Positions 1-9,366 of a stretch of 64,000 bases of DNA are shown here, piece by piece (position 1 is the first letter of the stretch; the number at the start of each line of letters is the position of its first letter). The translations under genes and the position numbers were made by a program. This DNA comes from Advenella kashmirensis W13003 (GTDB taxonomy: Bacteria; Pseudomonadota; Gammaproteobacteria; Burkholderiales; Burkholderiaceae_B). A model generated the notes under the pieces. It had not been told where the DNA came from, did no database searches, and was given only the letters and a program-made list of their open reading frames with translations. The stretch covers positions 682,001 to 746,000 of the forward strand of contig NZ_KI650979.1 of assembly GCF_000506985.1 (NCBI RefSeq), read 5' to 3'.

Positions 1-937
1 GGCCGTCGGCACCGGGCTTGATCCAGGCGATATCGTCGCCGACCGTGGTAATTTTCCAGCCAGGCAGCGACGCTGGCGGGATCATCATGGAGAAATTGGT
101 TTTTCCGCAAGCAGACGGGAAAGCCGCGGCGACATGCATTTTTCTGCCTTCGGGCGAGGTGACGCCCAGAATCAGCATATGCTCGGCCATCCAGCCTTCG
201 TCGCGTCCCATATTGGATGCAATACGTAGTGCAAAGCACTTCTTGCCCAGCAACGCATTGCCACCGTAGCCTGAACCGAAAGACCATATTTCGCGTGTTT
301 CGGGGTAATGCACAATATATTTGGTCTTGTTGCAGGGCCAGGAGACATCGGCCTGCCCGGCTTGCAGCGGGCTGCCCACCGAATGCACGCAGGGCACAAA
401 CTCGCCATCGCTGCCCAGAATATCGTATACCTTGCGTCCCATGCGCGTCATCAGCCGCATATTGACCGCAACGTAGGGTGAATCAGACAATTCGACGCCG
501 ATATGAGCAATGGGCGAGCCCAGTGGCCCCATTGAAAAGGGAATCACGTACATGGTACGACCACGCATGCAGCCGTCAAACAGACCATCAAGCGTGATGC
601 GCATTTCCTGCGGCGCTTTCCAGTTATTGGTGGGGCCGGCATCTTCCTGCTTTTCTGAACAGATAAAGGTACGGTCTTCGACTCGGGCAACGTCATCCGG
701 GTCAGACCAGGCCAGGTAGGAATTAGGACGTTTTTGCGGGTTGAGTTTACGCAGAGTGCCCGCATCAACCATCAGTGCACAGAGACGATCATATTCTTCC
801 TGGGATCCATCGCACCATTCGATACGGTCGGGCTGTGTGAGTGCGGCAATCTGCGCCACCCAGGCTTTGAGCCCGGCATGCTGCACCCATTGCGGTGCAT
901 TAATTTCAATTGTGGTTTCAGGGCGTGCAGCATTCAT
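1..937 (-). CDS. pckG: Phosphoenolpyruvate carboxykinase (GTP), N-terminal half; cut by window edge
   Basis: Cytosolic GTP-dependent PEPCK, which interconverts oxaloacetate and phosphoenolpyruvate at the entry to gluconeogenesis. Only about 312 codons from the start are present, roughly half of the usual 600 or so residues; the rest lies beyond the left edge. The P-loop-like motif [10 protein letters not shown] is readable near residues 273-282 with the reactive cysteine at about 277, as in the GTP family, and [16 protein letters not shown] lies just before it. The start is an ATG preceded by GGAG about 12 bases upstream. It is a single gene with no obvious operon partner inside the window. 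Family identity is secure. Confidence 0.95.
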   Translation of the reverse strand, partial: MNAARPETTIEINAPQWVQHAGLKAWVAQIAALTQPDRIEWCDGSQEEYDRLCALMVDAGTLRKLNPQKRPNSYLAWSDPDDVARVEDRTFICSEKQEDAGPTNNWKAPQEMRITLDGLFDGCMRGRTMYVIPFSMGPLGSPIAHIGVELSDSPYVAVNMRLMTRMGRKVYDILGSDGEFVPCVHSVGSPLQAGQADVSWPCNKTKYIVHYPETREIWSFGSGYGGNALLGKKCFALRIASNMGRDEGWMAEHMLILGVTSPEGRKMHVAAAFPSACGKTNFSMMIPPASLPGWKITTVGDDIAWIKPGADG

Positions 938-1260
938 AAAGTCTGGATCTCCGTATTCTGTCAAATGCAAAGACGCCTTCTGCAAAAGGCGTCTGTGTTA
1001 AACAATGCCGTATTGTGCCGGACAATGCGAACCTTGTCGCGGCAAAACATATAAGTCCGGGATAATGCCCCATTCTAATCCCGCATGACGATTGTGTGTA
1101 TGTTTTCTGGCACAGCCGTTTCAACTTGTTGCCGCTGTTACGAGTGCATGCAGGGGAGCATGCTGCAGGAAACGGTAAGTGGCCGATTCCACGTGCAGTT
1201 GCACCATTTTTCTATAACAAGCGTAATAGCCGGATTTTCGTTTGTAATGCTGCAACGCAA
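938..1260. other. Non-coding stretch upstream of pckG
   Basis: I see no convincing gene here. It holds the pckG leader, including the inverted repeat at 971-994, and unannotated sequence up to the terminator of the transporter gene. The open frames that cross it have no recognisable protein character. Confidence 0.5.
971..994. repeat. Inverted repeat in the pckG leader
   Basis: Nine-base arms AGACGCCTT and AAGGCGTCT are separated by six bases, 34 bases upstream of the pckG start codon. There is no T-run on either side, so a terminator is unlikely. It could be an operator or a 5'UTR hairpin. Confidence 0.45.
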
Positions 1261-1305
1261 GAAAAAAGACGCGCCAGGTGGCGATCCTGCCACCCGCGCT
1301 TCTTT
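1261..1305 (-). terminator. Rho-independent terminator of the MHS transporter gene
   Basis: Read on the minus strand, a GC-rich hairpin with arms GCGCGGGTGGC and GCCACCTGGCGC (one mismatch) is followed by a run of six T. It lies about 30 bases past the transporter stop codon. Confidence 0.75.
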
Positions 1306-1331
1306 GTATACATTTTCTTCCGTGTGCCCGC

Positions 1332-2660
1332 TCAGCGCACAACCGCAGCAGGGGTTTGCACGCGTTTGGCGCCGACATTAACGTTATCGGTACCCACAGC
1401 GCGGATTGACGCGGCGCTGATCGCCGAGATAATGCCCACAACGACCGTATACGCCACAACCAGCCAGGGCTGGCCATTGTTCTCGCGCAAAAGCGCAGTG
1501 GCAACCAAAGGCGTAATGCCCGAGGCGAAAATCCCCGAGAACTGATACACGAATGAAATACCCGTATAACGCACACGTGTGTCAAACAACTCACAAAACA
1601 GCGCTGCCTCAGGGCCATACACCATCGCATACAGGATGCCGAATGGAATCACGATGGACAGCCATACAACGAACACATTATCGGAAAAATGCGTCATGAG
1701 CCAGAAAGCAGGGATAGCGGAAAAACCGGTGATGAGTGATCCCCAGAAATAGGTACGGGTGCGTCCGAGCCGGTCAGACATGGCGCCGAAGTAGGGAATG
1801 AAAAAACACATCACAATCGCGGAAATCATCACGCCCGTCAGCGCATCGGTACGCGAGATGTTCAGGTTTTTGGTCAGGTAGCTGATAATAAACACGCCGA
1901 AGATATTAAAGAACACGCCATCGATATACCGTGCCCCCATGCCTTTGATGATGTTCATCGGATAATTTTTTATCATTTCCACAAAGGGAATTTTGCTTTC
2001 CGCATTCTTCGCCTTGATCTGCGCAAACTCGGGGCTTTCCTTCACGGCAAGGCGGATATACATGCCCACGAACACTAGCAGCGAAGATAGCAGGAATGCG
2101 ATGCGCCAGCCCCAGCTTAGAAACTGCGCATCAGTGAGCGTCCATGACAGCAGCGCGACAACGCCCGAAGCCAGGCACAGCCCCAATGACAGGCCGATTT
2201 GCGGCAAGGACGCATAAAGCCCTTTTTTGGCGGGTGGCGCATACTCGTAGGTCATCAGGACCGCGCCGCCCCACTCGCCCCCAAGGCCAATACCCTGCAA
2301 CACGCGGAAAAACAGCAACAGGCCGGGTGCCCATAGACCAATGCTCTGATAGGAAGGAATCAGTCCAATGGCGACTGTGGAAGCGCCCATAATCATCAAC
2401 GTCATGATAAGCGCACTTTTGCGTCCGACCTTGTCACCCAGATGACCGAAAATAATGCCGCCCAGCGGCCTGGCCAGAAATCCGACAGCAAAGGTGGCGT
2501 AGGCCAGCAGTGTACCAATGTAGGGGTCTTCACCCGGAAAGTACAGCTGGTTGAACACCAGCCCGGCAATCACGCCATACAGAAAAAAATCGTACCATTC
2601 GATTGTCGCGCCCACCAGCGAGGCGGCCACGACCCTGCGCAATCCTTTTTCATCACTCAT
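1332..2660 (-). CDS. MFS transporter, metabolite:H+ symporter (MHS) family
   Basis: Inner-membrane proton symporter of the MHS branch of the major facilitator superfamily (relatives: ShiA, KgtP, ProP), about 442 residues and 12 predicted helices. The N-terminal signature VGATIEWYDFFLYG and the loop motif GHLGDKVGRK between helices 2 and 3 are typical. The ATG at 2660 was chosen because GGGAGACAGGA sits directly in front of it; an upstream ATG at 2696 would add 12 residues and lacks a good site. It lies 53 bases behind a GMC oxidoreductase on the same strand, so it probably imports that enzyme's substrate or a related compound. The substrate cannot be read from sequence; MHS members carry organic acids, betaines or shikimate. 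Confidence 0.9.
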   Translation of the reverse strand: MSDEKGLRRVVAASLVGATIEWYDFFLYGVIAGLVFNQLYFPGEDPYIGTLLAYATFAVGFLARPLGGIIFGHLGDKVGRKSALIMTLMIMGASTVAIGLIPSYQSIGLWAPGLLLFFRVLQGIGLGGEWGGAVLMTYEYAPPAKKGLYASLPQIGLSLGLCLASGVVALLSWTLTDAQFLSWGWRIAFLLSSLLVFVGMYIRLAVKESPEFAQIKAKNAESKIPFVEMIKNYPMNIIKGMGARYIDGVFFNIFGVFIISYLTKNLNISRTDALTGVMISAIVMCFFIPYFGAMSDRLGRTRTYFWGSLITGFSAIPAFWLMTHFSDNVFVVWLSIVIPFGILYAMVYGPEAALFCELFDTRVRYTGISFVYQFSGIFASGITPLVATALLRENNGQPWLVVAYTVVVGIISAISAASIRAVGTDNVNVGAKRVQTPAAVVR

Positions 2661-2713
2661 TCCTGTCTCCCAGTATTTGTATTGATTGGTTTTCAACTGC
2701 CATTGCGACCGGT

Positions 2714-4456
2714 CTATGTCATTTGCAATGCACCGGATTCATTGCAGGCTTGTGCCTGGTTTTGCTGCAAGCGGGCCGCGACGGCATGCTCGTGGGCCGG
2801 GCTCTCTGCATTTGCCGCAGCCGCCGTTGAAACAATCGACCCGTCTTCGGTCCCGGCCTCTTCAAGCGCGAAGGCCGCTGCCCGCTCCGCAATCATGATG
2901 ACCGGCACGTTGGTGTTGCCCGATACCAGCGTGGGCATGATGGAAGCATCGACTACGCGCAACCCCTGCACACCATATACACGCAAACGATGATCAACCA
3001 CGGCCATGGGATCGTCCTCCTGCCCCATCTTTGCAGTACCCGATGGGTGGAAAATCGTCGCCCCGTTCTCGCGGCAGAAATGCAGAATGTCGTCGTCCGT
3101 CTGCACGTCGCGACCCGGTTTGATTTCGCCTTTCATCAGCGATTGCATGGGTTGCGCATCCGCAAGCCCTCTGGTCAGGCGCACGCCTGCAATGGCGGTG
3201 CGGCGATCCCGTTCCGTGTCCAGATAATTGGGCTGCATCGCCGGCGCCTCGAACGGATCGGTCGATCGTATTCTCAGATGACCGCGTGACTCGGGGCGTA
3301 ACTGGCATACCGAGAACGTGCAGCCTGAGAAGTCATGGACTTTGCCGCCCGCCATATCGGCAGACAAGGTGCCAAAGTGGAACTGCACATCAGGGCGCGG
3401 GTCCGTGTCCGATAGCGCATTGCAGAAGATCGCTCCCTGATTGATCCCGATAGCCAGCGGTCCGCCACGCAGTAGCGCCCATTGCAGTCCCATTTTGGCT
3501 TTGCCGGTCCAGCTGCGCAAAAGATCATTGGTGGTAATAGGCTTGCTGACCTCATAGATCAGGCGAAACTGCAGATGATCCTGAAGGTTTTCGCCGACCC
3601 CCTTGAGTTCATGCACAACAGGTATATTGAACTGCTTGAGTAAAGACGCGTTACCCACGCCCGACAACTGCAATAATTGCGGCGACTGCAAGGCCCCCGC
3701 GCACAGGATCACTTCACGGCGGGCATTGATGGTCTTGATTTTTCCATGCTGGCGATACTGAATCGCCGACGCCTTTGTCCCCCGGAACAGGACCCGCATC
3801 GCCTGCGCTTCAGTTTCGATACGCAAATTGGGACGATGCCTTGCCGGATTCAAATAGGCCACGGCACTGGAGCAACGCCGACCGTTGCGTGTCGTCAATT
3901 GATAATATCCAGCGCCACGCTGATCACCCGTATTGAAATCCTTGCTGGTCGGCACACCCAGGCTGTTGGCCGCACCGATCAATGCATCCACCAGTTCGTG
4001 GCGGGTCGGAATCGAGGTCGCATTCAACGGGCCGTCCGTACCGTGGGTCGGGCCGGGCCCAAGATCATTGTTTTCCAGTTTGCGAAAATAGGGCAGGCAG
4101 TCTTCCCAACCCCACCCCGGATTACCCAGCTGAGCCCAATGGTCGTAATCTTCTTTCTGGCCCCGGATATAAATCAGGCCATTGATGGAGCTGCTGCCGC
4201 CCAGCGTCTTACCGCGTGGCCAGTAGATCCGTCGATCCAGCATATTGTGATCGGGATCCGTATAAAACCCCCAGTTCAGGCGCGGGTTGAACATGGTTTT
4301 TCCATAACCGATAGGAATATGAATCCACATATTGCGATCGGCCGGCCCTGCTTCGAGCAGGCACACCGAATACTTGCCGTTCTCGCTGAGCCGGCTGGCC
4401 ATCACACAACCTGCCGAACCGCCTCCCACCACAACAAAATCTGCATAATCATCCAT
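2714..4456 (-). CDS. GMC-family FAD oxidoreductase (choline/alcohol dehydrogenase-like)
   Basis: A 580-residue glucose-methanol-choline oxidoreductase, probably oxidising an alcohol to an aldehyde with FAD. The Rossmann motif GGGSAG is at residues 11-16. GMC signature 1 (GKTLGGSSSINGLIYIRG) is at 82-99. The C-terminal catalytic region carries FHPSGTAKMG and GNTNVP, giving the His/Asn pair of the family. Length and motifs match BetA/AlkJ-like dehydrogenases. It is divergent from an IclR regulator and followed by an MHS transporter, so an inducible catabolic unit is likely. A direct call as choline dehydrogenase is not justified: no betB or betI is nearby. Confidence 0.9.
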   Translation of the reverse strand: MDDYADFVVVGGGSAGCVMASRLSENGKYSVCLLEAGPADRNMWIHIPIGYGKTMFNPRLNWGFYTDPDHNMLDRRIYWPRGKTLGGSSSINGLIYIRGQKEDYDHWAQLGNPGWGWEDCLPYFRKLENNDLGPGPTHGTDGPLNATSIPTRHELVDALIGAANSLGVPTSKDFNTGDQRGAGYYQLTTRNGRRCSSAVAYLNPARHRPNLRIETEAQAMRVLFRGTKASAIQYRQHGKIKTINARREVILCAGALQSPQLLQLSGVGNASLLKQFNIPVVHELKGVGENLQDHLQFRLIYEVSKPITTNDLLRSWTGKAKMGLQWALLRGGPLAIGINQGAIFCNALSDTDPRPDVQFHFGTLSADMAGGKVHDFSGCTFSVCQLRPESRGHLRIRSTDPFEAPAMQPNYLDTERDRRTAIAGVRLTRGLADAQPMQSLMKGEIKPGRDVQTDDDILHFCRENGATIFHPSGTAKMGQEDDPMAVVDHRLRVYGVQGLRVVDASIMPTLVSGNTNVPVIMIAERAAAFALEEAGTEDGSIVSTAAAANAESPAHEHAVAARLQQNQAQACNESGALQMT

Positions 4457-4540
4457 CGTCTGTCCACCTGCCTGTTTTTTATCTGATCGACACAGTGTGC
4501 GTTTGCGGACGGATTATTTTTTAGGGGTATACACCAATGA

Positions 4541-4599
4541 TTTCAGTTTTGAAACAATAACCGCCCAATTCATTTCATTTAACGGAATGAATGATTTCA
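4541..4599. promoter_or_regulatory. Candidate IclR-type operator region between GMC gene and iclR
   Basis: The gap holds nested inverted repeats: TTTCA/TGAAA at 4541-4554 and ATTCATT/AATGAAT at 4568-4592. On the minus strand 4583-4599 reads TGAAATCATTCATTCCG. This matches the two 17-mers in front of xsc (9294-9310, 9367-9383) at 11 of 17 columns across all three. Inference: a binding site for the adjacent IclR protein controlling both directions. Confidence 0.5.
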
Positions 4600-4656
4600 A
4601 ATTATTGGATATTTAATATTTTTTATTCCACAATAAAACCATCGAGAGAGATTGAC

Positions 4657-5502
4657 ATGACCAACACGGATTCAAAACATCTTCGTATTCTGACTGTGAT
4701 CGAGCATCTGGCCTGCGCCAGTTATCCTTTGTCGCTGGCGCAGATCGCCCAGCGCACGCAGCTTCCCAAAGCCAGCGTCTTGCGGCTTTTGCAGCAGTTG
4801 CAGGACGCCGCCTATGTCACACGCCTGCCCGAAGATCGTGGCTATGTGCTGGGCGCTCGCTCTCATCAAACCGCGCTGTCGGTACTCAGTTCCACGCACT
4901 TTGATCGCATGTGCCGCTTGCTGCTGGGCAAACTGGTGGCGGCCGTCGGCGAAACCTGCAATCTGACCGCGCTCATCGACAGCCAGGTGCATTACCTGGC
5001 ACGTGTCGAACCGCAAAGCGACATGCGGCTGCAACTGCACCTGAGAACCGGCGCGCATGTGCCTTTGCATTGCACCGCCAGCGGCAAGCTGTTTCTGGCC
5101 ATGCTGCCTGAAGTGCATCGCAGTCGCCTGCTGGAACAGTTGCCATTGCCGGCCATGACACCCAAAACCATTACAGACAGAACCCGCCTTGCGCACGAAC
5201 TGGCGCTTATTGCCCAACAGAAAATCGGCACGGACAACGAAGAGTTCGTCAAAGGCATGGTTGCCATTGCCGTGCCTGTTCAGGATGACAGAGGCCGGGT
5301 CATTGCCGCAGTCGCTTGCCACGCGCCTACCGCTACCCATTCGTTTTCAGATCTTTTTGGTTTCTCCAATCTCATGAAAGAGACAGCCGTCGCGCTCGGG
5401 CACGTGCTGGCTGGCAGTGCCAGGACCGGCGCGATGCAGGCGCCGGACGCCATGTCGGACCCGCCCGGGTCCATCCACGACTCAGTTGCGCCCGGCAACT
5501 GA
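4657..5502 (+). CDS. IclR-family transcriptional regulator
   Basis: A 281-residue IclR regulator. The winged helix is at about residues 5-80, with a helix-turn-helix around LSLAQIAQRTQLPKASVLR. The C-terminal effector domain carries the family stretches PLHCTASGKLFLA and DNEEFVKGMVAIAVPV. The ATG at 4657 was chosen over one at 4591 because GAGAGA precedes it and the extra residues are not family-like. It is divergent from the GMC/MHS pair and 22 bases ahead of a Bug receptor gene, so it probably controls both. The ligand is unknown. It is a paralogue of the IclR gene near 15 kb. Confidence 0.9.
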   Translation: MTNTDSKHLRILTVIEHLACASYPLSLAQIAQRTQLPKASVLRLLQQLQDAAYVTRLPEDRGYVLGARSHQTALSVLSSTHFDRMCRLLLGKLVAAVGETCNLTALIDSQVHYLARVEPQSDMRLQLHLRTGAHVPLHCTASGKLFLAMLPEVHRSRLLEQLPLPAMTPKTITDRTRLAHELALIAQQKIGTDNEEFVKGMVAIAVPVQDDRGRVIAAVACHAPTATHSFSDLFGFSNLMKETAVALGHVLAGSARTGAMQAPDAMSDPPGSIHDSVAPGN

Positions 5503-5524
5503 ACATAACCTCTTAGGTGATGCC

Positions 5525-6499
5525 ATGATTATTCGTTCAACCTTGCGTGTTCTGATGCTGTCTGCTGTCGCATGTACCCTCGGCATAACCTCTGCCGCCC
5601 AGGCACAAACCGAGACCATAAAAATTGTAGTCGGTTATCCGGCAGGCGGGATTCTGGATGCACTGGCTCGCGCCGTTGCAGAGGATTACCGAAAAACAGG
5701 CGGTGGCCAGGCCTATGTCGAAAACAAACCTGGCGCCTCCACCATGATGGCCGCAACGGAAGTGGCCCGGGCCAAGCCCGATGGACGTACGGTTCTGCTG
5801 TCGCACTCCATGCCGTTTACCAGTTATCCCTATACCTACGCCAAACTGAATTATTCACCGGCAGACCTGGTGCCCGTTGCCAACCTGGCGAACGTGCCGA
5901 TTGTGATGTCGACCGGCAGCGTGCAGCCCTATAAAAATATCCAGGAATATATGGAGGCCGTGAAAAAAGACCCTGCAGTGGGTGCCGTGGGACTGGCCGG
6001 CCTGGGCGGCCCCACGCATTTCGGGGTATTGCAGATGGCCAAGCATCACAACATCAAGCTTGAACCGGCGTCCTACTCCGGCGGCCCCCAACTGGTCAAT
6101 GACGAAATGGGCGGACACGTACCTCTGGGCGTGGACGCCGCGGGCGCGCAAATGGAATTATATCGGGCTGGAAAAATCCGTTTCCTGGGGCTGGCAGGCA
6201 CGCAGCCGGTCAGCTTTCTACCAGGCGTCAAGACCCTTCATGAACAGGGTGTCCAGGGATTTGAAAATGTGAAGATATGGTATGGCGCCTATGTTCCAAA
6301 AGGCACCCCGCCAGAGGTCATCGCCCGCCTGGAAAAATCATTTATTGCCATTGCAAAGAATCCGACGCTTCGCAAAAACTTCGAGAAACTGGGCCTGGAA
6401 CTGACCGGTGAATCGGCCGCCAGCATGCAAACATTGCTGGATGAAGAAAACCGGATCTGGGCGCCGATCATCAAGGAGTCGGGGTTCAAGGCCAATTGA
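5525..6499 (+). CDS. Bug-family tripartite tricarboxylate transporter solute receptor
   Basis: Periplasmic solute-binding protein of the TctC/Bug family, about 324 residues, with a Sec signal ending near ITSAAQAQ. The mature protein opens with KIVVGYPAGGILDALARAVA, where most Bug proteins have FPPGGxxD. The ATG at 5525 follows AGGTGA. No TctA/TctB membrane genes are near, as is usual for the many orphan Bug genes of Alcaligenaceae. Its position just behind iclR suggests that it binds the substrate or inducer of the GMC/MHS cluster. Ligand unknown. Confidence 0.9.
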   Translation: MIIRSTLRVLMLSAVACTLGITSAAQAQTETIKIVVGYPAGGILDALARAVAEDYRKTGGGQAYVENKPGASTMMAATEVARAKPDGRTVLLSHSMPFTSYPYTYAKLNYSPADLVPVANLANVPIVMSTGSVQPYKNIQEYMEAVKKDPAVGAVGLAGLGGPTHFGVLQMAKHHNIKLEPASYSGGPQLVNDEMGGHVPLGVDAAGAQMELYRAGKIRFLGLAGTQPVSFLPGVKTLHEQGVQGFENVKIWYGAYVPKGTPPEVIARLEKSFIAIAKNPTLRKNFEKLGLELTGESAASMQTLLDEENRIWAPIIKESGFKAN

Positions 6500-6594
6500 C
6501 GGGATCAGCCTGTCCGGTCTGATTGCGGCGGCAGGCAGCCGGCGAAGTTAAGAACTTTGTAAATTCGCCTGCCAGCCGATCGTCTGAGCTTGCC

Positions 6595-7557
6595 CTACTT
6601 CAGCAACGCAAGCTCAAGCGCCTCCGCCAACGGAGCCTGGGCAAAGTCAGGGGTGCCGACAAAGATCAGCGAACTGCCTGCATACCGCTGATTGGATACG
6701 TCCAGTGTCAGTACGTGCCCTCGCACATAGTGCAAGACGCAAATTCGCTTATCCGGCCCGACATGCACTATGCCCTTTGCCCGCAAGACCGATTCGTGCA
6801 AGCCGGCAAAGATGTCCCTCAGTCTCTGCTCGTCGAAAGCACCGGCGTTTTCAAAACAATACGATTGAAATACAGGCGACGACTCAAAGTGCTCGCTACC
6901 GTTCGGCCGCCCCATTGTCCACGACGATGACATTCGTGATGTCGGCGCCTCAGACGTTTGCACCGGCGGCGCAAGTAAAACCTCCCAATCATACCGGCCC
7001 CTGCTGCCCGCAAAAACCGGTACCCCTGGGGCCATGTCATGCAGCCACGACAGCACTTCGGCGCCATGTGCGGTGTCAACCAAATCGGTTTTATTGAGCA
7101 GAATCACATGAGCACCGACGATCTGCCTTTTCACCATATCGCCCACATACCGGTCTTCGCGCTGCGACAGGACCGATGCCGCGTCCACAACGGTAATCAC
7201 CGACTGCAGTGCGAACCCCTGGCCCAGTGCGCCGATCTGCGCAATTTTCCGTGGATCACTTACCCCACTGCCTTCAATGACCAGACCGTCCAGGCAGTCG
7301 CCTCGCTTTTCAATCGCCATGAGCGCATTCATCAATTCGCCGCCCATCGAGCAGCACACGCAGCCATTGCGCAACGACACAACACCATCGCCACTGACCG
7401 ATTCAATCAGGGTTGCATCGACGTTGACGGCGCCGAAATCGTTGACCAGGACCATCAGTCGCAGCCCGTGGGGTGCCTGTAACAGATAATTGAGAACCGT
7501 GGTTTTACCCGCTCCCAGAAACCCGCCCAGTACGGTGAGCGCGATCGGTTGTTTCAT
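6595..7557 (-). CDS. CobW-like G3E GTPase (putative metallochaperone)
   Basis: A 320-residue G3E-family P-loop GTPase. The Walker A motif GGFLGAGKTT lies near the N-terminus, the metal-binding motif CVCCS follows at about residue 65, and NKTD is the base-specificity motif. CobW_C features are weak but present near the C-terminus. The ATG at 7557 overlaps the stop of the upstream amidohydrolase (ATGA), so the two are translationally coupled. Family members deliver Zn, Co or Fe to client enzymes, and the coupling suggests the client is the metal-dependent amidohydrolase (inference). I saw no Zur box or cobalamin genes directly adjacent. Confidence 0.85.
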   Translation of the reverse strand: MKQPIALTVLGGFLGAGKTTVLNYLLQAPHGLRLMVLVNDFGAVNVDATLIESVSGDGVVSLRNGCVCCSMGGELMNALMAIEKRGDCLDGLVIEGSGVSDPRKIAQIGALGQGFALQSVITVVDAASVLSQREDRYVGDMVKRQIVGAHVILLNKTDLVDTAHGAEVLSWLHDMAPGVPVFAGSRGRYDWEVLLAPPVQTSEAPTSRMSSSWTMGRPNGSEHFESSPVFQSYCFENAGAFDEQRLRDIFAGLHESVLRAKGIVHVGPDKRICVLHYVRGHVLTLDVSNQRYAGSSLIFVGTPDFAQAPLAEALELALLK

Positions 7558-9233
7558 GCGTCGTTTTGCGGGCACGGAAAGACCCGACCGCCCAATACGG
7601 TACCCCAGACCGGAATATCCTTGAGGTTGATCGGATCCACCGCCAGCGGATCTTGCTCCAGAATCGCAAAATCAGCCTGCTTGCCGGTTTCAATGCTGCC
7701 GATATGGTCATCCAGTTTGAGCGTATAGGCCGCACCCAGCGTCATCGCGTGCAAGGCCTGCTGCACCGTGATCCGGTTTTCTTCGCCCAGCACCCGTCCC
7801 GATGCTGTCATACGGTTAACCGCGCACCAGGCCGTGAAGAGGGGCGCAATGGGCGTCACCGGCGCATCCGAATGCAGGGAAATCGGCACGCCCGCCGCCA
7901 GAGCCGTCGCCGCCGCATTCAGGCGGCAGGCGCGCTCGGGGCCCATCGTCATCTCGTAATGAGCATCTCCCCAATAATATAGATGGTTGGCGAACAGATT
8001 GGCACATACGCCCAGGGCAGCCATGCGCCGGAACTGGGCCGTGCTGGCCATCTGGCAGTGCTGCAGCGTGTGCCGGTGATCCCGGCGCGGCGTCTGCGCC
8101 AGAACGGCCTCCAGCGCATCCAGCGCCACCTCGGTCGCTTCGTCCCCATTGGTATGGATATGCACCGTCAGACCCGCATCGTGATAGGTCTGGATCAATC
8201 CCTGCAGTTGCTGTGGCGGAATAACCCAAATGCCGTTCTCTTGTGCGCCGGCTGGCGGCCTGTAGTAATGCGGCCAGCGCAATCTGGCGGTAAAACCCTG
8301 GATAGAACCATCCACAATCAGTTTCACAATGCCAAACTGCAATTTGTCTGTGTTGCGCGCGATGCTGGGCAGAACCCGCTCCAGTCCCTTATTCTCGTTG
8401 TCACGCAAAGGGGCATAGGCCGGCACCAGTCGCAGCGGGAAAGTATCGCTTTCGGTAGTCTGTGCCAGGCTGGCCAATGTATCCGGGCTCAGGTCATTGA
8501 CCAGGTCCGTTGCGGTCGTGACACCGGCCAGCTGTGCCACCCGGGCGAAATTCCAGATACCGTGCGTCGTTTGTCCTTCATCAAAAAACACATTGCCGAT
8601 TTTCCGGAAAACCAGATACATGGCGGCAAATTCCTGCAGTTGACCGGTCAGTCGCCCCGACTCGTCGCATTCCACGCCGTCCACACCGGAATCCGGCGTG
8701 ATGCCGGCCAGCTGCAACATGGCGCTATTTACATTCATCAAGTGAATACTGGCGTGCAGCACGACGACCGGCCGGGTTGCGGATACCCTGTCCAGGTGCT
8801 CCGTGGTAATGCGTTCGCCCTGAAAATAGATGGGATCGAACCCCCAGGCGCAGAGCGTTGCATTGGCGTCATCCATCCCCTGTTCCACCTGACGCAGCCG
8901 CTCCACCACAGCATCCAGTGTTTTCAGTCCTTCCCATAAACGACCATCGGGACCACGCCTGTCGTAGAACCCCACATACACGAAACTCCACATTCCACCT
9001 TCCAGCAGATGACTATGCCCTTCTATCAAGCCGGGGATGATGAATTTATCTGCAAAGCGATCGTCCAGTATCGCCTTCCCCCAACCCTGCAGAGAAGCCA
9101 GATCGCCTGCTCCCAGGATGCGCCCGTCACGAACGGCGACGTGGGTAGCGCGCGGTTGCGCTGGGTTCATAGTGATAATACTGCGCGCACGATAAATGCG
9201 TATTTCGGCCCGATCCGGTGTTGACTGCGACAT
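7554..9233 (-). CDS. Amidohydrolase family 3 (YtcJ-like) metal-dependent hydrolase
   Basis: A 559-residue member of the YtcJ/amidohydrolase-3 group. The metal-site stretches are readable: GHSHLLEGG after the first strand, HIHTNGDEA in the middle and SLHSDAPVTP late. These family enzymes cleave amides or related bonds, but substrates are mostly unknown. No signal peptide is seen, so it is cytoplasmic. It shares a 191-base divergent promoter region with xsc that holds two 17-bp repeats, and it overlaps the CobW-like gene by the ATGA. A role in releasing a sulfonate or amine precursor is only a guess from position. Confidence 0.85.
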   Translation of the reverse strand: MSQSTPDRAEIRIYRARSIITMNPAQPRATHVAVRDGRILGAGDLASLQGWGKAILDDRFADKFIIPGLIEGHSHLLEGGMWSFVYVGFYDRRGPDGRLWEGLKTLDAVVERLRQVEQGMDDANATLCAWGFDPIYFQGERITTEHLDRVSATRPVVVLHASIHLMNVNSAMLQLAGITPDSGVDGVECDESGRLTGQLQEFAAMYLVFRKIGNVFFDEGQTTHGIWNFARVAQLAGVTTATDLVNDLSPDTLASLAQTTESDTFPLRLVPAYAPLRDNENKGLERVLPSIARNTDKLQFGIVKLIVDGSIQGFTARLRWPHYYRPPAGAQENGIWVIPPQQLQGLIQTYHDAGLTVHIHTNGDEATEVALDALEAVLAQTPRRDHRHTLQHCQMASTAQFRRMAALGVCANLFANHLYYWGDAHYEMTMGPERACRLNAAATALAAGVPISLHSDAPVTPIAPLFTAWCAVNRMTASGRVLGEENRITVQQALHAMTLGAAYTLKLDDHIGSIETGKQADFAILEQDPLAVDPINLKDIPVWGTVLGGRVFPCPQNDA

Positions 9234-9293
9234 GATTGTCCTCCTCCTTGAGTCCGATTATCTTACTATAGCGTCGCTTTTAATTCTATATTA

Positions 9294-9310
9294 CGAGATT
9301 ATTCATCTCG
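9294..9310 (+). promoter_or_regulatory. 17-bp operator-like repeat 1 in the xsc promoter region
   Basis: CGAGATTATTCATCTCG is a palindrome with arms CGAGAT/ATCTCG around a five-base centre. It shares the core ATTATTCAT with the repeat at 9367-9383 and resembles the site upstream of the iclR gene at 4657. Confidence 0.55.
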
Positions 9311-9366
9311 AATTTTAAAATATTGATTGACCCACATGACATTTCGCCTTTATGATTAACAAAAAT

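Noticed and set aside
1085-1630. Plus and minus open frames around the 3' end of the MHS transporter gene and the following gap
   Set aside because: They cross the terminator at 1261-1305 and overlap the transporter end; no recognisable protein features.
2714-4456. Calling the GMC enzyme choline dehydrogenase (betA)
   Set aside because: The family match is general, and betB, betI and a choline transporter are absent.
6510-6575. GGCGAA/TTCGCC and GGCAGG/CCTGCC repeats between the Bug gene and the CobW-like gene as a terminator
   Set aside because: The stem is imperfect with a long loop and no T-run, so it is not listed as a feature.
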